Shown: positions 52,847 through 62,061, numbered from the stretch's first letter. The stretch is 64,000 nucleotides of DNA from Geothrix limicola (GCF_030268085.1 NZ_BSDE01000006.1:62491-126490); one strand, 5' to 3'. Numbers and translations are program-made. The notes: generated by a model from the sequence alone, not told the origin.

Positions 52847-53799
52847 GACTGCGCGCCACCTGGGTCGCCGCCCGGCGCGCCTGGATCCTGAGCGCCGGCG
52901 TCTATCAGGCCGAAGGCCTGCTCCGGCGTGTGAAGCAGAACCTGCGTTGGGCTGCCATCGCAGCCGCCCGGCCCCTCGAGGCCCTCGGCTGGTTCACCAA
53001 ACTTCAATCGCAGGACCTGCAGCCCTTCGCCGAAGCCAATCCCCTGCTGCCCCTCAAGCCCATGCGCACCTATCTCTCGGCGCGGTGGGGCCTCGTGCGC
53101 CGTACGAAGGTCATGCGCGAGACCTATTCCTTCGTGCTCTGGCGCGGCGGTGCGATCCGTGAGGCCCTGCTGCAGCAGGAAGGCGAAGGCGTCGTCCTCG
53201 CCTCGGTCCAGCTCGGGGATCTCGGCCCCGCCGAGCTCTGCCTGGGCTTCGACAACCGCTTCCGCAAGGAGGGCGAGTTCGCCATCACCCTTCGCTGCCC
53301 GCAGCAGGGCGGGCGCATCTCGTCGCTCTCCTTCGCCCTGGAATGGCAGCGGAACGGGCTGGTGATGTACGCCGGCTGCGTGCAGGGCCGCTCCGAAGGC
53401 GAGGACGGCTTCATGAAGGCCCTGCAGAAGGCGATGTTCGGCCTCCGCCCCAAGGCGCTGGTGGTCTTCGCCGCGCAGGAGATCGCCCGGGCCCTGGGCG
53501 CCCGGGAATTCCTCGGCGCCGGCAACAGCATTCAGGTGCACCGGAAGAAGCATCTGATCCACCTGGCCTGGATCCACGAACTGACCTTCGACTACGACGC
53601 GTTCTGGACCGAGCTGGGCGGACATCCTGCCATGGATGGTTGGTTCTACCTGCCGCGCAAGGCCCACCGGCGCACGCGGGAGGAGATCAAGCCCAACAAG
53701 CGGACCATGTACACGCGCCGCTACGCTCTGATGGACGACCTCGCCGCCCAGATCAGGAGCGCCCTGGCCCAGTCCGTACCGCCCGCGGAAGGCGCCTGA
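52843..53799 (+). CDS. VirK/YbjX-like DUF535 family protein
   Basis: 318 aa from TTG 52843 (TTGA overlap with the gdh stop). The C-terminal half carries DUF535 features: FLGAGNSIQVHRKKHLIHLAW, FDYDAFWTELGGHPAMDGWF, IKPNKRTMYTRRYALMDDL, GDLGPAELCLGFDN. The family includes VirK and YbjX, linked to envelope or virulence traits, biochemistry unknown. Translationally coupled to gdh, an association I cannot explain. Confidence 0.8.
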   Translation: MRLRATWVAARRAWILSAGVYQAEGLLRRVKQNLRWAAIAAARPLEALGWFTKLQSQDLQPFAEANPLLPLKPMRTYLSARWGLVRRTKVMRETYSFVLWRGGAIREALLQQEGEGVVLASVQLGDLGPAELCLGFDNRFRKEGEFAITLRCPQQGGRISSLSFALEWQRNGLVMYAGCVQGRSEGEDGFMKALQKAMFGLRPKALVVFAAQEIARALGAREFLGAGNSIQVHRKKHLIHLAWIHELTFDYDAFWTELGGHPAMDGWFYLPRKAHRRTREEIKPNKRTMYTRRYALMDDLAAQIRSALAQSVPPAEGA

Positions 53800-53858
53800 A
53801 GCTTCACCAACCTTTAAGGTTCGTACGGCATGATGAAGGTTCAGACGGACGACTTCAC

Positions 53859-55268
53859 GTGCCCCATCCTTCCCAACTCAGCCGCTGGTTCGCCCTGCTG
53901 GGGCTGGCCACCGGGCTGTCTTTGGAAGCCCAGAGCCCCATCGGTACGCTGATCTCGGAACAGTCCCGCACCAACTTCACCGTGCAGGGCGCCGGGGCCC
54001 GCGCCATGGGGCTCGGCGGCGCCTTCATCGCCGTGGCCGACGATGCCACGGCCGTCTCCTTCAACCCCGCCGGGCTCGCCCAGCTGCTTCATCCCGAGGT
54101 CAGCTTTGTGGCGCGGGGGACCCAGCGTTCCGTGAGCTACCAGGACTTCGAGACCTCGAACCGGGGGCGCGTCCTGGCCGTCGGCGATTCACTCGTCAGC
54201 GGCACGCGCGTCGACCCCCTCTTCTTCTCGGCCACGGCGCCCATGCAGATCGCAGGGCGGAACCTCGTGCTCCAGATGTCGGTGCAGCGCGCCTTCGCAC
54301 TGACGGATCACGCGCGCCGCGACCTGGTGGAGACCCCCACGAGCAGCTCCGGACTGCCCACCCACCTCGTCCAGGACGTCAGCCAGGCGGGGCAGATCGA
54401 CCTCTACTCCCTGGCCGCCGCCTACGAAGTCTCCCAGCGCCTCCTGCTGGGCTTCTCCTACAACCAGTGGCGCGGCCGCTGGGACCTCACCTCGGACAGC
54501 CTCAACACCACCGGGGCGACCTCCACCTCCGTGGCCTTCCGTCAGACCAACGCCATGGACGGCGGCAACTACAACCTCGGCCTCATCTGGCGCTGGCCCA
54601 CCTGGAGCCTCGGGCTCATCCGCCGCACCGGCTTCCACGCGGACTACACCTTCGCCACCACCCTGGCCACCAACCTGCCCCAGGGCGGCTTCAAGGCCAA
54701 CCCCATGAGCACCGGACTCCACTGGCCCTCGGGCACCGGCATCGGCTACGCCTACCGCCCCACGGACCAGTGGCTCTTTACGGCGGATCTCGCCCACACC
54801 CTCTGGTCCACCACCCGCTACATGTCCGATTCGGCGCGGCTCAACGGGCAGAGCTTCTTCGATTTCGACAAGGGCGATCGCACGCCCAACGCTACCGACC
54901 TGCACCTGGGCGTCGAGTACCTGCACATCACCGCCAGCGGATCCGTGATTCCGCTCCGCGCGGGCCTCAGCCGCGAACCCCAGCCCGTGGTCGATGCCGT
55001 GACCGGCGTCCAGCGCGTGATGCAGCGCGTCTCCATCGGCAGCGGCATCAAGCGCGGACCCGTCGGCCTGGACCTCGCCTACCGCTACGGATGGTCCTCC
55101 CGACGCGCCTCCCAGTCCCTCGACGTGGGCCAGATCCTCGCGCGCACCGGCTCACCGTCCGTGGGATCCGAGCGCATCCGCGAGCACCGGCTCGATTTCT
55201 CCGCCATCTTCCAGTTCCAGCGCCAGCCCCTGGAACGCGCCGTCCACTTCCTCTTCGTGGGAGATTGA
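53859..55268 (+). CDS. OmpP1/FadL-like outer-membrane transport protein
   Basis: About 469 aa from GTG 53859. Signal peptide then GAGARAMGLGGAFIAVADDATAVSFNPAGLA (motif GLGGAFIAVADDA), the hallmark of OmpP1/FadL/TodX barrels for hydrophobic substrates, followed by repeated amphipathic strands. The Shine-Dalgarno sequence is weak and the start is the least certain part. It lies 1 bp before the receptor kinase gene; the two are probably cotranscribed. Confidence 0.83.
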   Translation: MPHPSQLSRWFALLGLATGLSLEAQSPIGTLISEQSRTNFTVQGAGARAMGLGGAFIAVADDATAVSFNPAGLAQLLHPEVSFVARGTQRSVSYQDFETSNRGRVLAVGDSLVSGTRVDPLFFSATAPMQIAGRNLVLQMSVQRAFALTDHARRDLVETPTSSSGLPTHLVQDVSQAGQIDLYSLAAAYEVSQRLLLGFSYNQWRGRWDLTSDSLNTTGATSTSVAFRQTNAMDGGNYNLGLIWRWPTWSLGLIRRTGFHADYTFATTLATNLPQGGFKANPMSTGLHWPSGTGIGYAYRPTDQWLFTADLAHTLWSTTRYMSDSARLNGQSFFDFDKGDRTPNATDLHLGVEYLHITASGSVIPLRAGLSREPQPVVDAVTGVQRVMQRVSIGSGIKRGPVGLDLAYRYGWSSRRASQSLDVGQILARTGSPSVGSERIREHRLDFSAIFQFQRQPLERAVHFLFVGD

Positions 55269-55269
55269 A

Positions 55270-56847
55270 GTGCGCCGCCGGTTCCCGTTGCTCCTGATAG
55301 CCCCCCTGCTGGCCGCCCAGTCCCAGCCCACCTTCTACGCCGCCTACCAGGACGGCCTCGACGCCGAGCGCTCGGGCCAGTGGGCCACCGCCGCAGCGGC
55401 CTACCGCCGCGCCATCGAGCTGAGGCCCGCCTCGGCGGCGCGCATCGTCATCTACGGCAACAACCTGCTCAAGGACTACACGCCCCACACCCACCTCGCC
55501 CGCTGTCTCCTGGAATCCGGTGATCTGGAGGGCGCCCAGGCTGCCCTCGGTCGGGCAGCCCAGTTTGGCGAACCCGCAGCCGAGCGGGAGACTCTGGCCC
55601 AGGCCCTCATCCGGCGCAAAATCCAGGCGCCCCCCGCACCGAAGGAAGTCCCCGCCCAGCCCCCGACCGAGCCCGCCTCGAAGCCCCATGCGGCCGCGGA
55701 ACCCGCGCCCAAGCCCCCGGCTCCGGTGGCATCGGAATCCTGGTCCGAGACCGGGACCCAGCCCTGGCTGCCCTCCGCCTCGGCCCCGGCCACGACACCC
55801 GGCACAGTCGCTCAGCCCAACCCGGGCCCCAGGGAGGCCCGGTCTCAGGCCTTGCCCGTGGGTGTCTCCGCCCCCCAAGTCGCGCCTCCCTCCCCCGCCG
55901 CGACACCCAAAACTCCGCATCCGGTCCGCACCCTCGCCTGGTCCCTCGGAGCCTTTGCCGGCCTCGCGGCGGCGCTCTTTCTCCTGCGGCGCAGGCGGCG
56001 GACCACCGGAGAGACGTCCTTCAGCGATCCGAAGCAGCTCGGGCCCTACCGCATCGAGCGCCTCCTGGGCCGGGGCGGCTTCGCCAGCACCTTCCTCGCA
56101 CATCACGACGCCACCGGTACGCCCGTGGCCCTCAAGCTCCTCCACCCCTACCGCCACGACGATCCCGAGTTCCTCCGTCGCTTCCGGCAGGAGGCCCGGC
56201 TCGGGGCCATGCTGGATCATCCCAACCTGGTGCGCATGCTCGATCCCGGCCCCGAAAGCGGGCCGCCCTGGCTGGCGATGGAATACATCACGGGCCGCCG
56301 CCTGGATCAGAAGCTGCGCGAGGACGGGCCGCCCCCCCTCGCCGAATGCCTGCGCATCGCACTCCAGATCGCCGGTGCGATGGCGCACGCCCACGCCCTC
56401 GGCATCGTCCACCGCGACCTGAAGCCGGGCAACGTGATCTTCGAGGGCGACCAGGCCAAGGTCATGGATTTCGGCATCTCACGCATCGTCGATTCCAACA
56501 CGCTGACCACCACGTACGCCTTCCTGGGCACGCCGGCCTACGCCGCGCCCGAGGCCCAGCTCAAGGTCCAGGTGGGTCCCGCGGCGGACCGCTATTCCTT
56601 CGGCATCATCCTCTTTGAAATGCTCTCGGGGCATCCGCCCTTCAACGGCGAAACGCCCTTCGAGATCCTGGACAAGCACCAGCGGGCGCCGCTTCCGGAT
56701 CTGGCGGCCCTACGGCCCGACCTGCCCGCCCCCCTGGTGGATCTCGTCGCGCGCCTCTGCCGGAAGGATCCCGCGGCTCGTCCGAGCGATGACGAGGTTA
56801 TGGACGTGCTGTCGGAGCTGGCCCGTAGCGCCTCTCCATCCGCTTGA
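55270..56847 (+). CDS. Membrane Ser/Thr protein kinase with N-terminal periplasmic TPR and C-terminal kinase
   Basis: 525 aa. Signal-like N-terminus, TPR-like segment (about 21-110), Pro/Ala-rich linker (about 115-215), TM at about 222-240 followed by RRRRR, then a Hanks-type kinase: LLGRGGFASTFLA, Lys289 in VALKLL, HRDLKPGN with Asp383, MDFGIS with Asp400, GTPAYAAPEA. The kinase is C-terminal and cytoplasmic, the reverse of PknB-type kinases, with the sensor module outside. GTG start one base after the porin gene. Confidence 0.9.
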   Translation: MRRRFPLLLIAPLLAAQSQPTFYAAYQDGLDAERSGQWATAAAAYRRAIELRPASAARIVIYGNNLLKDYTPHTHLARCLLESGDLEGAQAALGRAAQFGEPAAERETLAQALIRRKIQAPPAPKEVPAQPPTEPASKPHAAAEPAPKPPAPVASESWSETGTQPWLPSASAPATTPGTVAQPNPGPREARSQALPVGVSAPQVAPPSPAATPKTPHPVRTLAWSLGAFAGLAAALFLLRRRRRTTGETSFSDPKQLGPYRIERLLGRGGFASTFLAHHDATGTPVALKLLHPYRHDDPEFLRRFRQEARLGAMLDHPNLVRMLDPGPESGPPWLAMEYITGRRLDQKLREDGPPPLAECLRIALQIAGAMAHAHALGIVHRDLKPGNVIFEGDQAKVMDFGISRIVDSNTLTTTYAFLGTPAYAAPEAQLKVQVGPAADRYSFGIILFEMLSGHPPFNGETPFEILDKHQRAPLPDLAALRPDLPAPLVDLVARLCRKDPAARPSDDEVMDVLSELARSASPSA

Positions 56848-57340
56848 ACTCGACGCGGAGCTCTTCGAAGTCGTGGAATACGGGGCCCGTGACCTCGTAG
56901 CCCAGGTCCGTGTAGAAGCGGATGGCGCGGGCATTTCCCGTGTAGACCACGAGCCAGGCGGACCCGGCCCCGCCTTCGAGCATGCGCGCCTCCCCGGCCC
57001 GCATGAGCTGGCCTCCGAGGCCGCGCTGGATCAGGTCCGGATCGATGTAGAGCTTCTGTACCTGCCAGGCCGCCCCGGGCTGTGCCACCTTCAGCTTCAG
57101 GAAGCCCCGTACCGCACCTTCAACTTCGGCCACCAGGTACAGGTTGGCGGGCTTCGACAGGCTACCGGCGATCTTCCCCACGGCGTACGTGGCCTCCAGG
57201 TAGCGCGCCAATCCGGCCTCCTGGTAAAGGTGCCCGAAGGCCCAGGTGAAACTCCGGCGGCCGATGTCGGCGATGGCCTCGACATCGGCCGGCCGCGCCT
57301 CGCGCACCAGGATGGTCTGTTCTTTCGCCGGATCGCTCAT
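56798..57340 (-). CDS. GNAT-family N-acetyltransferase
   Basis: 180 aa. VREARPADVEAIADIGRRSF at the start, acetyl-CoA loop QRGLGGQLMRAGEARML, and NARAIRFYTDLGYEVTGPVFHDF. Start ATG 57340 has GGGAGGCGGG upstream. Convergent with, and overlapping, the kinase 3' end by 50 bp. Substrate unknown. Confidence 0.85.
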   Translation of the reverse strand: MSDPAKEQTILVREARPADVEAIADIGRRSFTWAFGHLYQEAGLARYLEATYAVGKIAGSLSKPANLYLVAEVEGAVRGFLKLKVAQPGAAWQVQKLYIDPDLIQRGLGGQLMRAGEARMLEGGAGSAWLVVYTGNARAIRFYTDLGYEVTGPVFHDFEELRVEFKRMERRYGPAPTARP

Positions 57341-57407
57341 GCCCGCCTCCCATTCCAGCATGAGGAACCGGGCCGAGATCTGCGACCCGCTTCTTGCGGT
57401 GATCCGA

Positions 57408-58190
57408 TCAGGAGATCCGCCGGCCCTCGTCCTCCAGGCGCCCGATCAAGCGCAGCAAGCCATCCAGGATCGTGAGGGGATGGGGCGGACAGCCGGGGAT
57501 GAAGAGGTCCACGGGCAGCACGCTGGAGGCGCCGCCCAGCTGCTCGTCGCGCTTGTAATAGGGCCCGCCCTGGATGGCGCAGGCGCCAACGGCGATGACG
57601 ATCTTGGGCCCGGGCACGGCGTCGTAGGTCTTCCGCACCGCCAGTTCCATGTTGCGCGTGACGGGGCCCGTGATGAGCAGGCCGTCCGCGTGGCGTGGCG
57701 AGGCGACGTACTGGATCCCGAAGCGCCCCAGGTCCCAGGCCAGGGTGCCCAGCACGTTCACGTCCACCTCGCAGCCGTTGCACCCGCCCGCGCTCACGAC
57801 GCGCAGCTTCAGGGAGCGACCCAGGAGGCGCTTGAGCTCGCCGCCCAGCGCCTCGGCCCGCCGCAGGTCCGCACCCGGCGCGAGGATCAGGTCTTCTCGC
57901 GTGCGCGTGGCCAGGCGGTGATCCCCCGTGAAGGCGATGGCGCCTTCGGGGCAGGCCTCCACGCAGGCGGGACAGAAGACGCAGCGGCCCAGATCCAGTT
58001 CCGGGCCGCCCGCGCCCAGGCGGATGGCTTCGGTGGGACAGGCCTCCACGCAGGCTTCGCAGCCCGCCTTGCAGCGCTCTGCCTGGATATTCGGCAGGCC
58101 CTGGAAGCGCTCGGACAGGGCCGGGATTTCTTTGGGGTAGGGCAGCGTGCGGTGGCCCTGGCGCCAGCGGGACAGCAGGATGTGCATCAT
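57408..58190 (-). CDS. Fused ferredoxin/NuoB-like subunit of Ehr (hydrogenase-4-like) complex (HyfH-HyfI fusion)
   Basis: 260 aa. N-terminal half has two 4Fe-4S ferredoxin motifs: CKAGCEACVEACP and CVFCPACVEACP. C-terminal half is the NADH-quinone oxidoreductase 20-kDa/hydrogenase small subunit: SAGGCNGCEVDVN, ITGPVTRNMELAVRKTYDAV, VGACAIQGG and PGCPPHPLTILDGLL, with all four cluster cysteines kept. In E. coli these are separate genes (hyfH, hyfI). Its ATG overlaps the large-subunit stop. Last gene of the operon. Confidence 0.9.
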   Translation of the reverse strand: MMHILLSRWRQGHRTLPYPKEIPALSERFQGLPNIQAERCKAGCEACVEACPTEAIRLGAGGPELDLGRCVFCPACVEACPEGAIAFTGDHRLATRTREDLILAPGADLRRAEALGGELKRLLGRSLKLRVVSAGGCNGCEVDVNVLGTLAWDLGRFGIQYVASPRHADGLLITGPVTRNMELAVRKTYDAVPGPKIVIAVGACAIQGGPYYKRDEQLGGASSVLPVDLFIPGCPPHPLTILDGLLRLIGRLEDEGRRIS

Positions 58191-59692
58191 AGGTCGTGCC
58201 CGCAGTAGGAGAGGTTGAAGCTCTTGTTGCACAGGGGGAAGTCGGAGATCTGCTCGCCACGCAGGGCCAGGGCCAGGCCGAACCAGTTGTGGAAGGAGGC
58301 ATCGACGATCTTGTAGCGGACGAAGCGCCCTTCGCCGTCCGTCACCGCCAGGTGCAGCACCTCGCCGCGCCAGCCTTCGGTGAGCGAGACGCAGAGGCTA
58401 TCCGCCGCCAGCTTGGGAAGGCTGGTCGGCTTCGGATCGCAGGGAGACGCGGCCAAATCCGCCAAGGCCTCGGAGATCAGGCGGTGGCTTTCGAACAGCT
58501 CACGCCACCGCACCCAGGCCCGGCTATGGACGTTGCCGCTTTCCGCCAGGGCGGGCACGGCGGGGTGCGTTTCATAGGGCCCGAAGGGATGGTCCCGCCG
58601 CACGTCCATGGGGATGCCGCAGGCCCGCGCGGGCACGCCCACGGCGCCGATCTCGCGGGCCTGGGCAGGCCCCAGGTGGCCGGCGGCCTCGAAGCGGATC
58701 ATCACCGAGGCCGCACCCCAGAGCAGTTCCACCGCGTCGCGGGTTTCAACCCAGGCGCGATCCACCCGCGGAAGCATCCGCTCCGCCAGGCGCGGATCCA
58801 GATCCTGCTGCAGTCCGCCGGGGCGCAGCCAATTGCGGCCCAGGCGGCTGCCGCAGCCCTCGGCGCTGAGGTTCAGCCAGTCACCGCGAATGCGCCCGCA
58901 GAAAGAAGCCGTGGGCAGAAATCCCACATCGCCCGACAGGGCACCGAGATCCCCCACGTGGTTGGCGGCCCGCTCCAACTCCAGGGCCACGCCGCGCACT
59001 CGGTCCGCGCGGGCGGGAACAGAGAATCCCGCCAGGCCTTCGAGGATCCGGCAATGGGCCCAGGTGTGAGCTATGCTCGTGTCCCCCGCCGCCGTTTCCG
59101 CCTGCTTGAGGCTCAGGGGATGGGGGCCGCCCTCGAGGGCCTGCTCCACCCCGCGATGCTGGTAGCCCAGCGCGATCTCCAAGTGGAAGACCTGCTCGCC
59201 GTGGCACTGGAAGCGGAAGTGGCCGGGCTCGATGACGCCCGCGTGCACGGGCCCCACGGCCACCTCGTGCACCTCGTCGCCTTCCACGCGGTAGAAGTCG
59301 AGGGCGCCGGGCGTGGGCTGGGGTGAGGCCTCACCACCGATCCAGGATTTTTGGAAGCGCAGGGGCTTGAGCCAGGGATGGCCCTCGGGCTGAAGGCCGT
59401 ATTGCTCGGCCATCTCGCGCTCGAAGAGATGCGCCTGGGGGCATTCCGGCGTGAGGGCCGCGTAGCGCGGCTGTTCCAGGCGAGTGCGGGCGACGCGCAG
59501 GGTGCGCCCGGCGTCGTCGGCGAGCACCGCGAACATCCGCAGCTGGGCGTCGGCACAGAGGCAGGCCAGGCGAAGTCCCTGGCGCACGGCGCCGAGCACC
59601 GTGTCGCGGAAGAAGGCGAAGGGCAGCTCGGAAAGATCTGCCAGGGCCACGGCCTGGCCGTTCTTCAGGACCGGAAGGGCCAGGTGGCTCAT
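58187..59692 (-). CDS. Large subunit of Ehr (hydrogenase-4-like) complex, HyfG/HycE-like, lacking NiFe ligands
   Basis: 501 aa. N-terminal NuoC-like 30-kDa region and C-terminal NuoD/HycE-like domain (FHLEIALGYQHRGVEQALEGG, RIRGDWLNLS, RRDHPFGPYET). At the first NiFe ligand site, where HycE has ERICGIC, this reads ETAAGDT; at the second, HycE DPCYSC aligns with NLSYCG. So both ligand pairs are lost, as in energy-converting hydrogenase-related (Ehr) complexes. It should not bind NiFe or make H2. Start overlaps the upstream HyfF-like gene (ATGA). Confidence 0.88.
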   Translation of the reverse strand: MSHLALPVLKNGQAVALADLSELPFAFFRDTVLGAVRQGLRLACLCADAQLRMFAVLADDAGRTLRVARTRLEQPRYAALTPECPQAHLFEREMAEQYGLQPEGHPWLKPLRFQKSWIGGEASPQPTPGALDFYRVEGDEVHEVAVGPVHAGVIEPGHFRFQCHGEQVFHLEIALGYQHRGVEQALEGGPHPLSLKQAETAAGDTSIAHTWAHCRILEGLAGFSVPARADRVRGVALELERAANHVGDLGALSGDVGFLPTASFCGRIRGDWLNLSAEGCGSRLGRNWLRPGGLQQDLDPRLAERMLPRVDRAWVETRDAVELLWGAASVMIRFEAAGHLGPAQAREIGAVGVPARACGIPMDVRRDHPFGPYETHPAVPALAESGNVHSRAWVRWRELFESHRLISEALADLAASPCDPKPTSLPKLAADSLCVSLTEGWRGEVLHLAVTDGEGRFVRYKIVDASFHNWFGLALALRGEQISDFPLCNKSFNLSYCGHDL

Positions 59693-61224
59693 GGGCGCAC
59701 CTCCTGTGCGGAAACCGCCGCGGGCACGAGGGCCGGCGCCTGCCCGAACAGGGGCCGCACTTCGCGCACGGCGGGCGCGTGCCCCTCCACGGTTTGCGCG
59801 GCGCCCTCCAGCATCGATCGCATGGGGCCGGGCAGCCACAGGCCCAGGCCCAGCGCGAGGGCCAGGGCGAGGATCAGAGGCGCCGTGGTGGCGAAGGAAT
59901 CCTTGTAGGGCGTGCGCACCCGCTGGGGACTCGGCACGCCGAAGACCACCTGCATGACCGTATCGCTCATGGTCAGGAAGATGCCCCCCAGCAACACGAG
60001 GAAGGCCGCGCCCGCAAAAACGTGGCCCGTGGTGAGCGCCGAGGAGGCGATGTTGAACTCGCTGACGAAGGGCGCGAAGGGGGGCAGGCCCGTGATGGCG
60101 AGGAAGGCCAGGAAGAAGAGCCCCGCAGATACCGGCGTGCGCCGGATGGCGCCCGTCACGTGGGGCAGCTGCTTGCTGGCGTAGCTGCGGTGGATGTTGC
60201 CCGCCGAGAGGAAGAGCACGCTCTTGACCAGAGCATTGGCTGCCAGGTGGAAGAGGGCGAAGCGGGCGGCCAGGCCCCCCAGGCCGATGCCGAAGACGAG
60301 GATGCCCATGTGCTCGACGCTGGAGTAGGCCAGCAGGCGCTTGAAATCCACCTGCCCCACCATGAAGACGAGGGCCCAGACCATGGACAGCAGCCCGAAA
60401 CCCACGAGGATCTCGCGGGCGAAGACGCCTTCGCCCGCCGCGGCGACGATGGCGTATATCCGCAGCAGGGCGAGGAAGGCGCAGCTGGTGACGCCGCCCG
60501 CCAGCAACGCGCCCACGATGCCCGGCGTCTCGCCGTAGGCGTCGGGCTTCCAGCTGTGCAGCGGGGCCAGCCCCATCTTGGTGCCGTAGCCCACCATCGT
60601 GAGCACAAAGCCCGCGCGCAGCCAGGGTCGCGAAAGGCGGCCCGCCTCCGCCATGAGGCGCGTGTACTGCAGCGGCTCCTCCACGCCGCCCATGTGGGCC
60701 GCGTAGGCCACGAAGAGCGTGCCCAGCAGGGCCAGGGCGATGCCCACGGAGCCGATGACGAGGTACTTCCAGGTGGCCTCGATGGAGCGGCGGTTGCGGT
60801 TGAAGTAGATGAGCGGCGCCGTCGTCAGCGTCATGGTCTCGATGGCCACCCAGGCCATGCCCGGGTGCCGCGACTGGGCCAGCAGCGAGGCGAGCCCCAG
60901 GAAGGCCAACAGGCATGCGGTGAAGAGCCGGTGGTCGCGGTCGGGGCGCAGGGCGAGGTAGGACGGCGCATAGAGGGCGACGATGGTGAACAGGGTGCTG
61001 ATGACCAGCAGCACCCATCCGCCCAGGGCATCCAGGCCCAGCCAGGCGCCATGGGGCAGATCGCGCCAGCCGCGCACCTCGATGATCAGCAGGAGGAGGT
61101 GCAGCAGCCCCATGGCCGGCAGCAGCCGCACCCGGATCCGGGGCGACCGGATGAACCAGGCCACGGCCGCGGCCAGCAGGGGCAGGAAGATGAGCAGCAG
61201 GGGGGAGAGAAGCAGGCGCGCCAT
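59689..61224 (-). CDS. NuoL/N-like antiporter subunit of Ehr complex (HyfF-like)
   Basis: 511 aa with about 14 TM helices of the Mrp/NuoN proton-pump type: TKMGLAPLHSWKPDAYGETP (lysine and histidine of the channel), FKRLLAYSSVEHMG, ANALVKSVLFLSAGNIHRSY, ITGLPPFAPFVSEFNI. Most like HyfF. It pumps ions coupled to the redox module. 3 bp after hyfE-like; overlaps the large subunit gene. Confidence 0.9.
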   Translation of the reverse strand: MARLLLSPLLLIFLPLLAAAVAWFIRSPRIRVRLLPAMGLLHLLLLIIEVRGWRDLPHGAWLGLDALGGWVLLVISTLFTIVALYAPSYLALRPDRDHRLFTACLLAFLGLASLLAQSRHPGMAWVAIETMTLTTAPLIYFNRNRRSIEATWKYLVIGSVGIALALLGTLFVAYAAHMGGVEEPLQYTRLMAEAGRLSRPWLRAGFVLTMVGYGTKMGLAPLHSWKPDAYGETPGIVGALLAGGVTSCAFLALLRIYAIVAAAGEGVFAREILVGFGLLSMVWALVFMVGQVDFKRLLAYSSVEHMGILVFGIGLGGLAARFALFHLAANALVKSVLFLSAGNIHRSYASKQLPHVTGAIRRTPVSAGLFFLAFLAITGLPPFAPFVSEFNIASSALTTGHVFAGAAFLVLLGGIFLTMSDTVMQVVFGVPSPQRVRTPYKDSFATTAPLILALALALGLGLWLPGPMRSMLEGAAQTVEGHAPAVREVRPLFGQAPALVPAAVSAQEVRP

Positions 61225-61227
61225 CGT

Positions 61228-61863
61228 TCAGTCCTTCAGCTCGGCCAGGTGGCGCGTATCCGTGGAATCGAAGGCCGAACGGATGTGGTTGATGACGATG
61301 CCCATGACGAAGACGCCCACGAAGAGATCCAGCAGGATGCCCGTCTCCACGAGGATGGGCATCTCCTCGACCAGCAGCAGGCCGAAGAGGTAGATGCCGT
61401 TCTCCAGCACCAGGTAACCCGCCACCTGCGTGAGCGCCTTGCGCCGCGAGACCAGCAGCAGGAAACCCGTGAACAGCGTCGCCAGCGCCGCGGGCACGAG
61501 GAAGGTGGGCGAGGTTCCCGGCTTCAGCGGCAGGCCGTGGGCCAGCACCAGGCTCAGGCCCGTGCCCAGCGCGCAGAGCAGCAGCGACATCGTGTAGCCC
61601 ACGTAGGGATCCACCTCGCGGCGGATATGCACCTCGCGCAGGGCCCGGCGGAACAGGAAGGGGATGAGCCAGCCCTTCACCGCGATGGCCGACAGGGCCA
61701 TGAACAGGATGTGGAGGTGTCGGCCCAGGCCCATGGCGATGGGGATGAGGCCCAGCAGGATGCCCTGCACGACGACGAGCTGGATGGCCTTGTTCACGCG
61801 ACTCGTGGCCACCAGCGTGAAGTTGGTGAGCATGGTGAGGGCGATGAGGAAGTCGGGCGACAT
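61228..61863 (-). CDS. NuoK-like subunit of Ehr complex (HyfE-like)
   Basis: 211 aa, about six TM helices. MSPDFLIALTMLTNFTLVAT, ALREVHIRREVDPYVGY, YLVLENGIYLFGLLLVEEMP (conserved Glu), GVFVMGIVINHIRSAF match HyfE. Membrane arm of the complex. Separated from the HyfC-like gene by a 198-bp repeat-filled gap. Confidence 0.88.
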   Translation of the reverse strand: MSPDFLIALTMLTNFTLVATSRVNKAIQLVVVQGILLGLIPIAMGLGRHLHILFMALSAIAVKGWLIPFLFRRALREVHIRREVDPYVGYTMSLLLCALGTGLSLVLAHGLPLKPGTSPTFLVPAALATLFTGFLLLVSRRKALTQVAGYLVLENGIYLFGLLLVEEMPILVETGILLDLFVGVFVMGIVINHIRSAFDSTDTRHLAELKD

Positions 61864-61901
61864 AGGAACCCTTCAGGCGATGTGCGGCTCAAGGAAAAGA
61901 T

Positions 61902-62046
61902 CCACCACGGAGGCACTGAGCACACGGAGGGCACACCGAGAGGCGCACGGAGACAAGGTCCTGACCTCATGTCCACCTCGATCTCCCACCCCTTCTCCGT
62001 GTCTTTTTCTCCGTGCCATCTCGGTGCTCTCCGTGTCTCCGTGGTG
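61902..62046. repeat. Imperfect palindromic ACGGAG-rich repeat inside Ehr operon
   Basis: Two arms of about 55 bp (61902-61957 and 61990-62046) are inverted near-copies rich in CACGGAG/CTCCGTG words, starting with CCACCACGGAG and ending with CTCCGTGGTG. The pattern resembles CACCACGGAGACACGGAG-type interspersed repeats seen in many bacterial genomes. It fills the only large gap in the operon. Confidence 0.75.
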
Positions 62047-62061
62047 AATTCGTCGGGGTGC

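Noticed and set aside
61902-62046. Insertion sequence remnant
   Set aside because: Has inverted arms but no transposase fragment or clear target duplication; better described as an interspersed palindromic repeat.
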